A stretch of DNA of 64,000 nucleotides from Verrucomicrobia bacterium UBA3841. Its GTDB lineage: Bacteria > Verrucomicrobiota > Kiritimatiellia > RFP12 > UBA1067. Positions 45,322-53,945 of this stretch are shown one piece after another. The stretch covers positions 62,740 to 126,739 of the forward strand of contig DGHT01000010.1 of NCBI GenBank assembly GCA_002392765.1. Reading direction: 5' to 3'. How positions within the stretch are numbered: position 1 is the stretch's first letter; every line of letters begins with the position of its first letter. The notes below the pieces were generated by a model. It saw nothing but the letters and a program-made list of their open reading frames with translations. It was not told where the DNA came from and made no database searches. Made by a program: the position numbers and the translations under genes.

Positions 45322-48300
45322 TTGACTTACAATACTATAAGCAACGACGTGACGATGGCGGGAGGCGTGCAGGGCACGCTTCTCGCGAATCGGTATCGCA
45401 TTGTAAAACAGCTTGGCCAGGGCGGGATGGGGAGTGTGTGGCTCGCCGAGGACACGCAGCTCGACAACAAGCTCTTCGCCATCAAGATGCTGCCTAGCAT
45501 TCTTGTCTCCAACAAGCGCGCGTACAGGCAGTTGAAGGACGAGGCGCTTGTGGCGATGAAACTGTCGCACCCGAATATCGTGACGCTAAGGGCCTTCGAG
45601 GAGAACAACGGCAACCCATTCCTCGTAATGGACTACATCGATGGCCAGACGCTGGACGATTATATCGGGGAACGGCCTACTGGGGGAACGGCCGTCTCGG
45701 CCGTTTACAACGGGGAACATGGAACGGGGAACGGGGAACAGGGAACGGGGAACGGTAGGGCGCGATCACCGAGCGCGCCGCAGGGAGGTCTCCCCGAATC
45801 CGACGTTCTCCGCATCCTTCGTCCCATCGCCGCCGCACTCGACTATGCGCATTCTAAGGGTGTTGTCCATCGCGACGTAAAACCCGGCAACGTTATGATT
45901 GCGAAGGATGGAACGCCGTACATCCTCGACTTCGGCATCGCTCGCGAGATACAAGAGACGATGACTCGCGTAACAGGGAAACTGTCTTCGGGGACGCTCC
46001 TCTACATGTCGCCGGAGCAGTTGAACGGCGATGCACCGAAGAAGGAGCAGGACATCTACTCCTTTGCCGCGATGGTGTACGAGTGCTTGAAGGGCGAACC
46101 GCCGTTCAGCAGGGGGAACATCGAATTCCAGATCATGAACAAGCAGCCGGAACCGCTGACGGACGCCAGTACAACGGGCAGCTTGCCCGTTGGCGTGAAC
46201 GGGCGAGACGCCCGTTCTCCCAGTGTCGCGGCGGGGGTCATGTCCGGCCTCGCGAAGAAGCCCGAGGACCGCCCGCCTACCTGCTCGGCTGTGCTGGAGG
46301 GGAATGTCTCACGCGGAGGCGCGGAGACGCGGAGAAACGAATACGGCAACGGTAGGGCGCGGACTCCGGCCGCGCCGGTGGGGAAGGAATTCTCGCGCGG
46401 AGGCGCAGAGACGCAGAGGACGAACGGTGCAGGCAAGGTGCTGGCGGTTCTGGCGTTCGTTGCGGCTATAGCCGTCGGATGGTTGTATGTGAACGCGCGA
46501 GCCGCGCGTTCTACTGGGGGAACGTATCCCCCGAGGCCGAAGGCCGAAGTCGCCTTGGCGAGCTCAATGCGGGGTGGCGTCCCGCCCGTTGCGAGGCAAG
46601 AAACCACTGGGGGAATGGGCGTCCCGCCCGTTGCAGCGAAAACATCCTCCATATCCTCACCTGGGTGCGAAGCTGAGAGTGAGCGTCCTGCAAAGCTGGA
46701 ACACAAACCGGCTCCGCGTGCGGCGGCGGAAAAAACTGAACGGCCAGGGGAGAAGAATCAAGCCCGAGAGCGCGAAATGCCGCGCCAGAAGGAAGTAGAA
46801 GCCCGCGAAACTGAGGAAGCGGAGCGAGCGGCCGAGACGGCGAGAGGGGAGAGAAAGCTTGATAATGCAAGAATGTTGAAAGATGCAAGGGCTGCACTTT
46901 CCCTGTTGTATAAAGATCCAATGCAGCACGGCCATTTCGACTCGAAAAATGTTCCGCTAACTCAAGTTCAGCAAGATCTGCTTTCTCCGCTGTTTAATGT
47001 AATGTTGGCAAAAGAGTGTGAATACATGTCCTTGCTCAACATGTTTTCGGAAAACCATCCGGAAATAAAAGAGAAAAAGTCTGAATGGGACAAAGCGGTT
47101 GATAAATTCAAATCAGTTGTATCGGTGCTTCAAAGCGGTCTTTCGCAGGATTCTCCGGTTCACGATGTCCGGGAGGCTGTCTCCGTTCTTGTCAAAGAAC
47201 CGATGCGATATGAAACTGTTGCAATGTATTTGTCCATGGCGCAAAGAAAGCGGCTTTCGCCGGTTTTTAAAGACCTTGTGCTTGTCGAGGCCGACCTTGA
47301 GATATTGCGCACGAAATACGCCGAGATCGCCCCTGTGGTAGTAAGCGCCAAACAGAAGCGGCAGGAAATCCTCGAGGAATTCAAAACATTGGCAGGACAA
47401 TGTCTTGAAAACAAGCAGGCTGCATCCGGCGAGTATATTGTCAAGTCCGGCGACACCCGGTCTGGAACGGCGTTCGGACACGGGACGGCCGATAAATCAT
47501 TGAAAGCGCTCAATGGCCGTGCAAATGCGGAAGCCAGCCGGGAGAAAGCCCTCAAGGCACTGAAAGAAGCAGTGTCTCTAGGTGCGTTGACTTATGCCAA
47601 GGAGAATGTGAAGAATGCGAATACTGTCTATCGACGGGCGAAAAATGAATTAGACGGGATGAAGTTTGCTGATGCAGTCAGTCTGTTTGACAAGGCGGCT
47701 GAACAGTTTGATGAAAGCGCGACGGTTGCGAAAAATGTCAGGATCGCCCTTGATGCCATCGCAAAGGTCCCCATGGAATATAAGGCTGTCAGGGATCGTT
47801 TGCCCGGCGATATGCAGGGAGGACTCGACCCGTATTTCCAGAACTTGAGCAAAGCTATGCAAGAATGTGATGAGCTATGCGAGAAATATGCGGAAAGTAA
47901 TCCCAAGGTCGTTGAAAAACGTGGGGAAATAAGAGAATTGCGCAGAAATTTCTATCGCGCGGTACTGATTTCGTCTGCTTACGTCAAGGACCGCACGTCT
48001 GGAACGATGTATTATAATGTGAGGGCCGGAGATACTTTGACCCTGATTGCAAGTGCTTTCGGGATGGAGATAATGGACTTGAAGGCGTTGAACGGACTTA
48101 AGGGCGATGTTGTGAACATTGGATGGTCCCTGAAAGTTTCCAATGTGTCTTTAAGTCCGAATCGGGATTTAAGCCGGAACCAGGAGTCAAGCCAGGATCG
48201 GGAGCGTGATGATATGCTCTCATCCATCAAGGTAGGCTCCGTCGTAAACCTTGTAACAGGCGATTCCGGGTCTAAGAGCGGGGTTGTCACAAAGAACACT

Positions 48301-49509
48301 TCCGGAATAATTGAGATAAGCTGGATTAAAGGAAGTACGACCGTTTCAACGGAGTATCCTTATTCTGACATCAAAGATGCTACTGTGATGCCGGCAGAGA
48401 AGTTTTATGCCGGCAGAACGCCTGCGTCGATCGGCGCGGCGACACGTGGTGGCACCGGTTACGGCGACGCGGCGACCGAGTCCACGGTGATGAAGGTTCT
48501 CTGGTGGCTCAAGGCGACCCAGAGGCCCGACGGCAGCTGGACGGGCGGCGGGTCGCAGCTCGCCAACACGGCGTTTGCGATACTCACCTTCCTCGCCCAC
48601 GGCGAATTCCCGAACTCTCCGTCTCCGTACAGGAAAGATTTCGGTCCCGTTGTCCAGAAGGGCATCGAGTGGCTGATCGGATCGCTTGAGGTCGGAAGCC
48701 AGGGCGTACGCATGAAGGGTGCCGACGGCAACGAATACGCCTTCCTGATCGCAACATACGCGCTCTGCGAGGCGTACGGCACGACGAAGGATCCCGAGTG
48801 CAAGAAAGCCGCGATGCAGACCTTGAAACGCATCATCGACGGACAGTCGCCGACCGGAGGCTGGGACTACCGGATCAACCCCAAGTCCACGAGAGACGAC
48901 CTTTCCTTCGCCGGGTGGGCGCTGCAGGCGCTCAAGGCCGGCAAGATGGCCGGACTTCACCCCGAGGGCCTCGACCAGTGCATCAAGAAGGCGGTGAAAT
49001 GCCTTCAGACGCGTTCCTTCTACAAAGACCACTTCACCTACTGCGCGAACTCGCGCGGACATCCCGGCCTTACCGCAACCGGGTGCCTTGCGATGCAGCT
49101 TCTCGGATACGGCAACAGCAAGGAAGTGCGCGCGGCGCTCGACTATATGAAGGACTGGCGTCCTTCGTTCGAGAAGGGCGGCGTCGGCGAGAATTTCGCC
49201 AGGGACTGCCCCTCTCCCCAGTACTACTGCTACTATGCCACGCAGTGCAAGTATCAGGCCGGCATGAAGGCGGGTGCGGTGAAGAGCAACGAGATGCTCT
49301 GGCAGAAATGGAACGCAGAGATGAAGAAGCTCTATCCTTCCGCGATCAAGAATCTTCCCGCGAAGGTGAAGGACTGGACTGGCAAGGAGCACAAGCAGGG
49401 CTATTTCGAGAACAAAGACCAGTTCTCGACGAGGCCCGTGATGGACAGTTGCCTGGTTGCCCTCCAGCTGATGGTGTACTATCGATACCCGCCAAATTCA
49501 GGAATATAA
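45322..49509 (+). CDS. Ser/Thr kinase with TM, LysM-like and terpene-cyclase-like toroid domains (kinase copy 1)
   Basis: 1395 residues. The TTG start is set by alignment with the ATG of copies 2, 3 and 5 (NTISND after it); ATG 45355 is an alternative. Kinase at ~24-325: LGQGGMGSVWLAED, FAIKML, HRDVKPGNV, DFGIARE, YMSPEQL, all catalytic residues present. TM ~374-392 (VLAVLAFVAAIAVGWLYV). Outside: coiled-coil regions, a degenerate LysM (GEYIVKSGDT) and a better LysM (YNVRAGDTLTLIASAFGM, then LKALNGLKGD). The end is an alpha/alpha toroid of the squalene-cyclase/prenyltransferase type (~1050-1390: WWLKATQRPDGSW, SPTGGWDYRI). Short repeats are translated in frame at four places. Last gene of the six-gene operon. 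Confidence 0.88.
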   Translation: MTYNTISNDVTMAGGVQGTLLANRYRIVKQLGQGGMGSVWLAEDTQLDNKLFAIKMLPSILVSNKRAYRQLKDEALVAMKLSHPNIVTLRAFEENNGNPFLVMDYIDGQTLDDYIGERPTGGTAVSAVYNGEHGTGNGEQGTGNGRARSPSAPQGGLPESDVLRILRPIAAALDYAHSKGVVHRDVKPGNVMIAKDGTPYILDFGIAREIQETMTRVTGKLSSGTLLYMSPEQLNGDAPKKEQDIYSFAAMVYECLKGEPPFSRGNIEFQIMNKQPEPLTDASTTGSLPVGVNGRDARSPSVAAGVMSGLAKKPEDRPPTCSAVLEGNVSRGGAETRRNEYGNGRARTPAAPVGKEFSRGGAETQRTNGAGKVLAVLAFVAAIAVGWLYVNARAARSTGGTYPPRPKAEVALASSMRGGVPPVARQETTGGMGVPPVAAKTSSISSPGCEAESERPAKLEHKPAPRAAAEKTERPGEKNQAREREMPRQKEVEARETEEAERAAETARGERKLDNARMLKDARAALSLLYKDPMQHGHFDSKNVPLTQVQQDLLSPLFNVMLAKECEYMSLLNMFSENHPEIKEKKSEWDKAVDKFKSVVSVLQSGLSQDSPVHDVREAVSVLVKEPMRYETVAMYLSMAQRKRLSPVFKDLVLVEADLEILRTKYAEIAPVVVSAKQKRQEILEEFKTLAGQCLENKQAASGEYIVKSGDTRSGTAFGHGTADKSLKALNGRANAEASREKALKALKEAVSLGALTYAKENVKNANTVYRRAKNELDGMKFADAVSLFDKAAEQFDESATVAKNVRIALDAIAKVPMEYKAVRDRLPGDMQGGLDPYFQNLSKAMQECDELCEKYAESNPKVVEKRGEIRELRRNFYRAVLISSAYVKDRTSGTMYYNVRAGDTLTLIASAFGMEIMDLKALNGLKGDVVNIGWSLKVSNVSLSPNRDLSRNQESSQDRERDDMLSSIKVGSVVNLVTGDSGSKSGVVTKNTSGIIEISWIKGSTTVSTEYPYSDIKDATVMPAEKFYAGRTPASIGAATRGGTGYGDAATESTVMKVLWWLKATQRPDGSWTGGGSQLANTAFAILTFLAHGEFPNSPSPYRKDFGPVVQKGIEWLIGSLEVGSQGVRMKGADGNEYAFLIATYALCEAYGTTKDPECKKAAMQTLKRIIDGQSPTGGWDYRINPKSTRDDLSFAGWALQALKAGKMAGLHPEGLDQCIKKAVKCLQTRSFYKDHFTYCANSRGHPGLTATGCLAMQLLGYGNSKEVRAALDYMKDWRPSFEKGGVGENFARDCPSPQYYCYYATQCKYQAGMKAGAVKSNEMLWQKWNAEMKKLYPSAIKNLPAKVKDWTGKEHKQGYFENKDQFSTRPVMDSCLVALQLMVYYRYPPNSGI
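45667..45789 (+). repeat. In-frame repeat block between kinase helices D and E (copy 1)
   Basis: Palindrome 45687-45694/45698-45705 (AACGGCCG, loop TCT), then a GGGGAAC-type heptamer tandem (~45709-45755), then a GTAG-headed hairpin (GTAG 45755-45758, GGCGCG 45759-45764 / CGCGCC 45774-45779). Kinase copy 3 has only about five residues here (AGKGS). Confidence 0.85.
46173..46216 (+). repeat. Two 8-3-8 palindromes in the kinase C-lobe (copy 1)
   Basis: AACGGGCA-GCT-TGCCCGTT (46173-46191) and AACGGGCG-AGA-CGCCCGTT (46198-46216). In copies 3 and 4 the same place in the protein holds a GTAG hairpin instead. Confidence 0.88.
46307..46660 (+). repeat. Repeat-built juxtamembrane and outer linker (copy 1)
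   Basis: CGCGGAGGCGCGGAGACGCG units flank a GTAG hairpin (GTAG 46352-46355; GGCGCGG 46356-46362 / CCGCGCC 46370-46376) before the TM. After the TM come repeats of the ACTGGGGGAACG and GGCGTCCCGCCCGTT kind. Translated as SRGGAETRRN, NGRARTPAAP and TTGGMGVPPV. Confidence 0.82.
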
Positions 49510-49512
49510 GAT

Positions 49513-52422
49513 ATGACCTGTGACACTATAAGCAACGATATGACGATGGCGGGAGGCGTTGAGGGCACGCTTCTCGCGAATCGGTATCGCATTGTAAAAC
49601 AGCTCGGCCAGGGTGGGATGGGGAGTGTGTGGCTCGCGGAGGATACGCAGCTCGACAACAAGCCTTTCGCCATCAAGATGCTGCCGAGCATTCTTGTCTC
49701 CAACAAGCGCGCGTACCGCCAGTTGAAGGACGAGGCGCTTGTGGCGATGAAACTGTCGCACCCGAATATCGTGACGCTAAGAGCCTTCGAGGAGAACAAC
49801 GGCAACCCATTCCTCGTAATGGACTATATCGAGGGCGAGACGCTGGACGATTATCTGGCGGAGCATTGTGGTGATGTTTTAACGCAGAGTCGCAGAGACG
49901 CAGAGGAGCATGGGGCTGGCGCGCCGCAGCCGGTAGGGTCACGCGTCCCGCGTGACCGCGATGGTAGGGCGCGATCACCGAGCGCGCCGCAGGGAGGTCT
50001 CCCCGAATCCGACGTTCTCCGCATCCTCCGTCCCATCGCCGCCGCGCTTGATTACGCGCATTCTAAGGGTGTTGTCCATCGCGACGTAAAACCCGGCAAC
50101 GTGATGATCGCAAAGGATGGAACCCCGTACATCCTGGATTTCGGAATCGCTCGCGAGATACAGGAAACGATGACGCGCGTGACAGGCAAGCTTTCCAGCG
50201 GCACATTGCTCTACATGTCGCCGGAGCAGTTGAACGGCGATGCGCCGAAAAAAGAACAGGATATCTATTCTTTTGCCGCGATGGTGTACGAGTGCTTGAA
50301 GGGCGAGCCGCCGTTCAGCAGGGGGAACATCGAATTCCAGATCATGAACAAGCAGCCGGAACCGCTGACGGACGCCAGTACAACGGGCAGCTTGCCCGTT
50401 GGCGTGAACGGGCGAGACGCCCGTTCTCCCAGTGTCGCGGCATCCGTAATGTCCGGTCTCGCGAAGAAGCCGGAGGACCGCCCGAAGACTTGTGCGGCAG
50501 TGCTGGAGGGGAATGTCTCACGCGGAGGCGCGGAGACGCGGAGAAACGAATATGGCAACGGTAGGGCGCGGACTCCGGCCGCGCCGGTGGGGAAGGAATT
50601 CTCGCGCGGAGGCGCGGAGACGCAGAGAACGAACGGTGCAGGCAAGGTGCTGGCGGTTCTGGCGTTCGTTGCGGCTATAGCCGTCGGATGGTTGTATGTG
50701 AACGCGCGAGCCGCGCGTTCTACTGGGGGAACGTATCCCCCGAGGCCGAAGGCCGAAGTCGCCTTGGCGAGTTCAATGCGGGGTGGCGTCCCGCCCGTTG
50801 CGAGGAAAGAAACCACTGGGGGAACGTATCCCCCGAGGCCGAAGGCCGAAGTCGCCTTGGCGAGCTCAATGCGGGGTGGCGTCCCGCCCGTTGCGAGGCA
50901 AGAAACCACTGGGGGAACGGGCGTCCCGCCCGTTATATTCGATGCCGGGCATGAGGGTGTGCAGCGTCGTGACTCCGAGCCCGCGCACATTGCAGTAGCG
51001 AATCAGACGCCGACCGTTATCGTCGATCTTCCGCCAGAGAAGCCGCAGCCGCCCGTCGTCACCAATGCGCCTGCGGCGGGGGAGGATTTGACGCGCTTGG
51101 CGGAATTGAGGAAGAATATTTACTGGAAGAAACGCGCTGTCGAACAGCGAAAAGGCGAATTGAAAAAGTATCGTGAGGATGCGGATGGACTTTCCGGCAA
51201 AATAGATGAAGCGGACCGTCTTTGCCGGAAGATATCGAAGGCAGACGCAGCACCGACCGTCTCCGCGACCGAAACGATATTTTCGGAGTTGCGTGATGAT
51301 GCCGATATGTTTGACAAGACGCTTGTGTGGCTTGCGGACAACAAGGCCTTGCGCGACGATGCGCGCAAACTTGCCGGGGGACTTGCCGAGCTTGACGGAG
51401 ACCTTGGCAGGTTCAAGGCGAAGGATCTTGCATACGAGCCGTATGCCAAAGGCATGGAGAATCGAAAAAGTGGGAAGTCTGCGTTTGAGAGCGGCGATTT
51501 CGAGAAGGCCAAAGAGAGCTATTCGGAGGCGAAGAAGTTGCTTTCTCAGGCCGTGGCGGAATCGCGAAACGCTCTTGTTTCAGCCGCTCTTGCAGGCGCG
51601 AGAAAACATTTGCGGGACAAGCGTTGGGAAGAATGCATTGGAAAGTGCGATGAAGCGCTCGGCTGGGACGCGGCAAACGCCGAGGCGAGGAAGTTGAAGG
51701 CCGATGCCAAGAGCCAGTTCGATCTTGCCGCAAAGGAGGCTGAGAAGGCTAAGCAAGACGAAGCGCGGGAAAAGATAGAAAATAATCGCGTTATATTCGA
51801 TGCCGGGCATGAGGGTGTGCAGCTTTGGGAGGGCGGACCTTATTGGGCAACGACGAACATTGGCGCGGAGAAGCCGGAAGATTACGGCCTCTATTTCTGG
51901 TGGGGCGACACGACAGGGCATCGTCCGTCAGGAACAAAGTTCGACTTTGATTTCTCGAGTGACAACCCGACGATTTATACATGCAGGAAAAGTATATCGG
52001 AACTAAAAAGCGCCGGTTGGTTGACGGGGAGCGGCGTTCTTGCGCCGGAGCATGACGCGGCGCATGTACATTGGGGCGGAAATTGGCGCATTCCGACTAT
52101 GCAGGAGCTTGGCGACCTCAACAGAAAGTGCGACTGGACTTGGACTACGAACGGCGTGAATGGATATAATGTTCGCGGCAAAGGAGCTTATGCCTCCGAG
52201 TGCATTTTCCTCCCCTGTGCCGGCTACGCCGACGGGACTTCGCTCGGCAATGTCGGTTCGCTCGGCAATGCCGGTTCGAATGGCCACTACTGGTCGTCCG
52301 TTCCGCGCTCGAACTACAGCCACGCGTGGCACCTCACCTTCTATTCGAGGAACCACTTCGCGTACGGCTGCTACTACGACAACGGGCAGCCTGTTCGCCC
52401 AGTCCAAGGGTTCGCCAAATAG
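49513..52422 (+). CDS. Ser/Thr kinase with TM and Fibrobacter-major-type C-terminal domain (kinase copy 2)
   Basis: 969 residues. Kinase module nearly identical to copy 1 (LGQGGMGSVWLAED, HRDVKPGNV, DFGIARE), different repeat block after helix D (49861-49998), TM ~394-412, repeat-rich outer linker, coiled coil (~535-770, rich in AEKAKQDEAREK). The C-terminal domain (~775-969) is of the Fibrobacter succinogenes major-paralogue/DUF1566 kind (LWEGGPYWATTNIGAEKP, YFWWGDTTGH, WRIPTMQELGDL, FLPCAGYADGTS, HYWSSV, NGQPVRPVQGFAK), a C-type-lectin-like fold. Its last ~60 codons look like a DGR variable region. Starts 3 nt after copy 1 ends. Confidence 0.87.
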   Translation: MTCDTISNDMTMAGGVEGTLLANRYRIVKQLGQGGMGSVWLAEDTQLDNKPFAIKMLPSILVSNKRAYRQLKDEALVAMKLSHPNIVTLRAFEENNGNPFLVMDYIEGETLDDYLAEHCGDVLTQSRRDAEEHGAGAPQPVGSRVPRDRDGRARSPSAPQGGLPESDVLRILRPIAAALDYAHSKGVVHRDVKPGNVMIAKDGTPYILDFGIAREIQETMTRVTGKLSSGTLLYMSPEQLNGDAPKKEQDIYSFAAMVYECLKGEPPFSRGNIEFQIMNKQPEPLTDASTTGSLPVGVNGRDARSPSVAASVMSGLAKKPEDRPKTCAAVLEGNVSRGGAETRRNEYGNGRARTPAAPVGKEFSRGGAETQRTNGAGKVLAVLAFVAAIAVGWLYVNARAARSTGGTYPPRPKAEVALASSMRGGVPPVARKETTGGTYPPRPKAEVALASSMRGGVPPVARQETTGGTGVPPVIFDAGHEGVQRRDSEPAHIAVANQTPTVIVDLPPEKPQPPVVTNAPAAGEDLTRLAELRKNIYWKKRAVEQRKGELKKYREDADGLSGKIDEADRLCRKISKADAAPTVSATETIFSELRDDADMFDKTLVWLADNKALRDDARKLAGGLAELDGDLGRFKAKDLAYEPYAKGMENRKSGKSAFESGDFEKAKESYSEAKKLLSQAVAESRNALVSAALAGARKHLRDKRWEECIGKCDEALGWDAANAEARKLKADAKSQFDLAAKEAEKAKQDEAREKIENNRVIFDAGHEGVQLWEGGPYWATTNIGAEKPEDYGLYFWWGDTTGHRPSGTKFDFDFSSDNPTIYTCRKSISELKSAGWLTGSGVLAPEHDAAHVHWGGNWRIPTMQELGDLNRKCDWTWTTNGVNGYNVRGKGAYASECIFLPCAGYADGTSLGNVGSLGNAGSNGHYWSSVPRSNYSHAWHLTFYSRNHFAYGCYYDNGQPVRPVQGFAK
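49861..49998 (+). repeat. In-frame repeat block between kinase helices D and E (copy 2)
   Basis: An ACGCAGAGTCGCAGAGACGC unit, then two GTAG hairpins: GTAG 49933-49936 with GGTCACGCG (49937-49945), loop TCC, CGCGTGACC (49949-49957), and GTAG 49964-49967 with the same GGCGCG hairpin as copy 1. Confidence 0.87.
50382..50425 (+). repeat. Two 8-3-8 palindromes in the kinase C-lobe (copy 2)
   Basis: 50382-50400 (loop GCT) and 50407-50425 (loop AGA), the same as in copy 1. Confidence 0.87.
50517..50940 (+). repeat. Repeat-built juxtamembrane and outer linker (copy 2)
   Basis: CGCGGAG units, GTAG hairpin (GTAG 50571-50574), the TM code, then two near-identical ~100-bp blocks starting ACTGGGGGAACGTATCCCCC (from ~50722 and ~50814). 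The block ends with AACGGGCG-TCC-CGCCCGTT (50916-50934). The block duplication makes this linker longer than that of copy 1. Confidence 0.82.
52219..52388 (+). other. Candidate DGR variable region of kinase copy 2
   Basis: Most codons from TACGCCGAC to GACAACGGG end in C. Compared with copy 4, changes cluster at codons that could derive from AAC/AAT, while framework codons (TGGTCGTCCGTTCCG) are identical. A short internal duplication (CTCGGCAATGYCGGTTCG) is present. It is followed by a shared conserved tail (GTTCGCCCWGTCCAAGGG). Confidence 0.55.
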
Positions 52423-52471
52423 CGACCGAAGGGAGCGCATTCAATTCTTCAATTCTTTAATTCTTCACAAT

Positions 52472-53938
52472 ATGAAATACCGTATCTTCATATCGAGCGT
52501 GCAACGGGAGTTTGCCAAGGAGCGTAGGTCGATTGCCGACTACATCCGCCGGGATGCGCTGTTTGGCAAGTTCTTCGATGTGTTCATATTCGAGGAGACG
52601 CCGGCGGCAAATGTTCCAGCCCAGAAGGTGTATCTTGAGGAGGCTGCGAATTGCGACGTGTATCTCGGACTGATAGGCGCAAAATACGGCAATGAAGACG
52701 ACAAGGGTGTTTCTCCAACGGAACGAGAGTACGACGCAGCCGCAAGGGCTTCTCGGCATATTCTTGTTTTCTTGAAGGGAGGGAATTTGGTTTCTCGGGA
52801 AGACAAGGAGGCGGCGTTTCTCCGCAAGGTAGAGTCGGAGCGGGTGCGTCGATCATTCAGGACAATACGCGACCTTCGGGAAACGTTGGCTGTGTCGCTT
52901 GTGCGATTCCTCGAGGAGCAGGGCAAGATACAGAGTGTTCCGTTCGACATGTCCGTCGCAGGCGACGCGAGGATACATGATCTGAGCGTGAAGAAGATGC
53001 GTGACTTCGTGCGGACGGCTCGCGAGGTCAGGGGTTTCCGTTTGCCGGTGAACGTTCCCGCAAAGGATTTGCTAAAGCACCTGAATCTGATTCGGACCGA
53101 TGGCGGAATAACAAACGCGGCGATTCTCCTCTTTGGAAAGAATCCGCAAAGATTCTTTATTAACTCGGAGGTGAAATGCGCCCAGTTCTACGGCGTCCGC
53201 GTCGAGAAGCCGATGGCCGATCACCAGATATACCAAGGTGACGTCTTTGAACTTGCCGATCAGGCCACTCGATTCGTGATGACGCACATATCCAACTGGG
53301 TGGGGACGCGCGGCGAAGGCGATAGCGTAATTGTGCCAACCAGGCATGAACTGCCTTATGATGCAGTCAAGGAGGCGATTGTCAATGCCATTTGCCACCG
53401 TGACTACACGAGCCATCAGAGCGTTCAGGTGATGCTTTTTGCCGACCGTCTTGAAGTTTGGAATGCCGGACGGCTTCCTAAAGGACTCACGGTCGCCGAT
53501 CTGAAGAAAGCCCACGCGTCGCTTCCGCCGAACGAACTTCTTGCGCTTCCCATGTATCTTAAGGGGGCGATTGAGAAAACAGGAACCGGCACTGAAGACA
53601 TGGTCAAGCAGTGCAGAAATTGGGGCCTGGGAGATCCTGAGTTCACGGACGGGCCTGATTTTCGTATTGTGATTCGGAGACGGACTGATGTAAGTCCGCA
53701 AATGAGTGTCCCCTCAAGTGTCCCCGCAAATGTCCCCGCAAATGTCCCCGCAAATGGTGAGGCGGCTGCTTTCCTTTCACTCGTCAGGGAACATCCGGGA
53801 AGAGGGACGGCCTTTTATGCAACCAAACTTGGCAAGGCAAGGAGGACGATAAAACGTTATGTTGCGATGCTGGCCGGTCTTGTGGAATTCCGGGGCGGAA
53901 CGAAATCGGGTGGGTATTATCTTCGAGTGAAGGGATGA
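52472..53938 (+). CDS. DUF4062 fused to RecG-like/AlbA-type ATPase region and winged helix
   Basis: 488 residues from ATG 52472. DUF4062 at 1-~130 (YRIFISSVQREFAKERR, FEETPAANVPAQKVYLEE, YLGLIGAKYG). Then an AAA_4/RecG-C-like region (~180-400: ILLFGKNPQRFF, HELPYDAVKEAIVNAICHRDY, VMLFADRLEVWNAGRLPKGL, IEKTGTGTEDM). A linker of repeated VPAN units (12-bp tandem AATGTCCCCGCA, ~53702-53757) and a winged-helix end follow. The N-terminal AlbA lobe is short. This family is common in bacteria as a putative transcription or nucleic-acid regulator. Its 5' end and upstream 50 bp are duplicated after kinase copy 4, so kinase and ATPase gene form a pair. Confidence 0.8.
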   Translation: MKYRIFISSVQREFAKERRSIADYIRRDALFGKFFDVFIFEETPAANVPAQKVYLEEAANCDVYLGLIGAKYGNEDDKGVSPTEREYDAAARASRHILVFLKGGNLVSREDKEAAFLRKVESERVRRSFRTIRDLRETLAVSLVRFLEEQGKIQSVPFDMSVAGDARIHDLSVKKMRDFVRTAREVRGFRLPVNVPAKDLLKHLNLIRTDGGITNAAILLFGKNPQRFFINSEVKCAQFYGVRVEKPMADHQIYQGDVFELADQATRFVMTHISNWVGTRGEGDSVIVPTRHELPYDAVKEAIVNAICHRDYTSHQSVQVMLFADRLEVWNAGRLPKGLTVADLKKAHASLPPNELLALPMYLKGAIEKTGTGTEDMVKQCRNWGLGDPEFTDGPDFRIVIRRRTDVSPQMSVPSSVPANVPANVPANGEAAAFLSLVREHPGRGTAFYATKLGKARRTIKRYVAMLAGLVEFRGGTKSGGYYLRVKG

Positions 53939-53945
53939 TGCTGAT

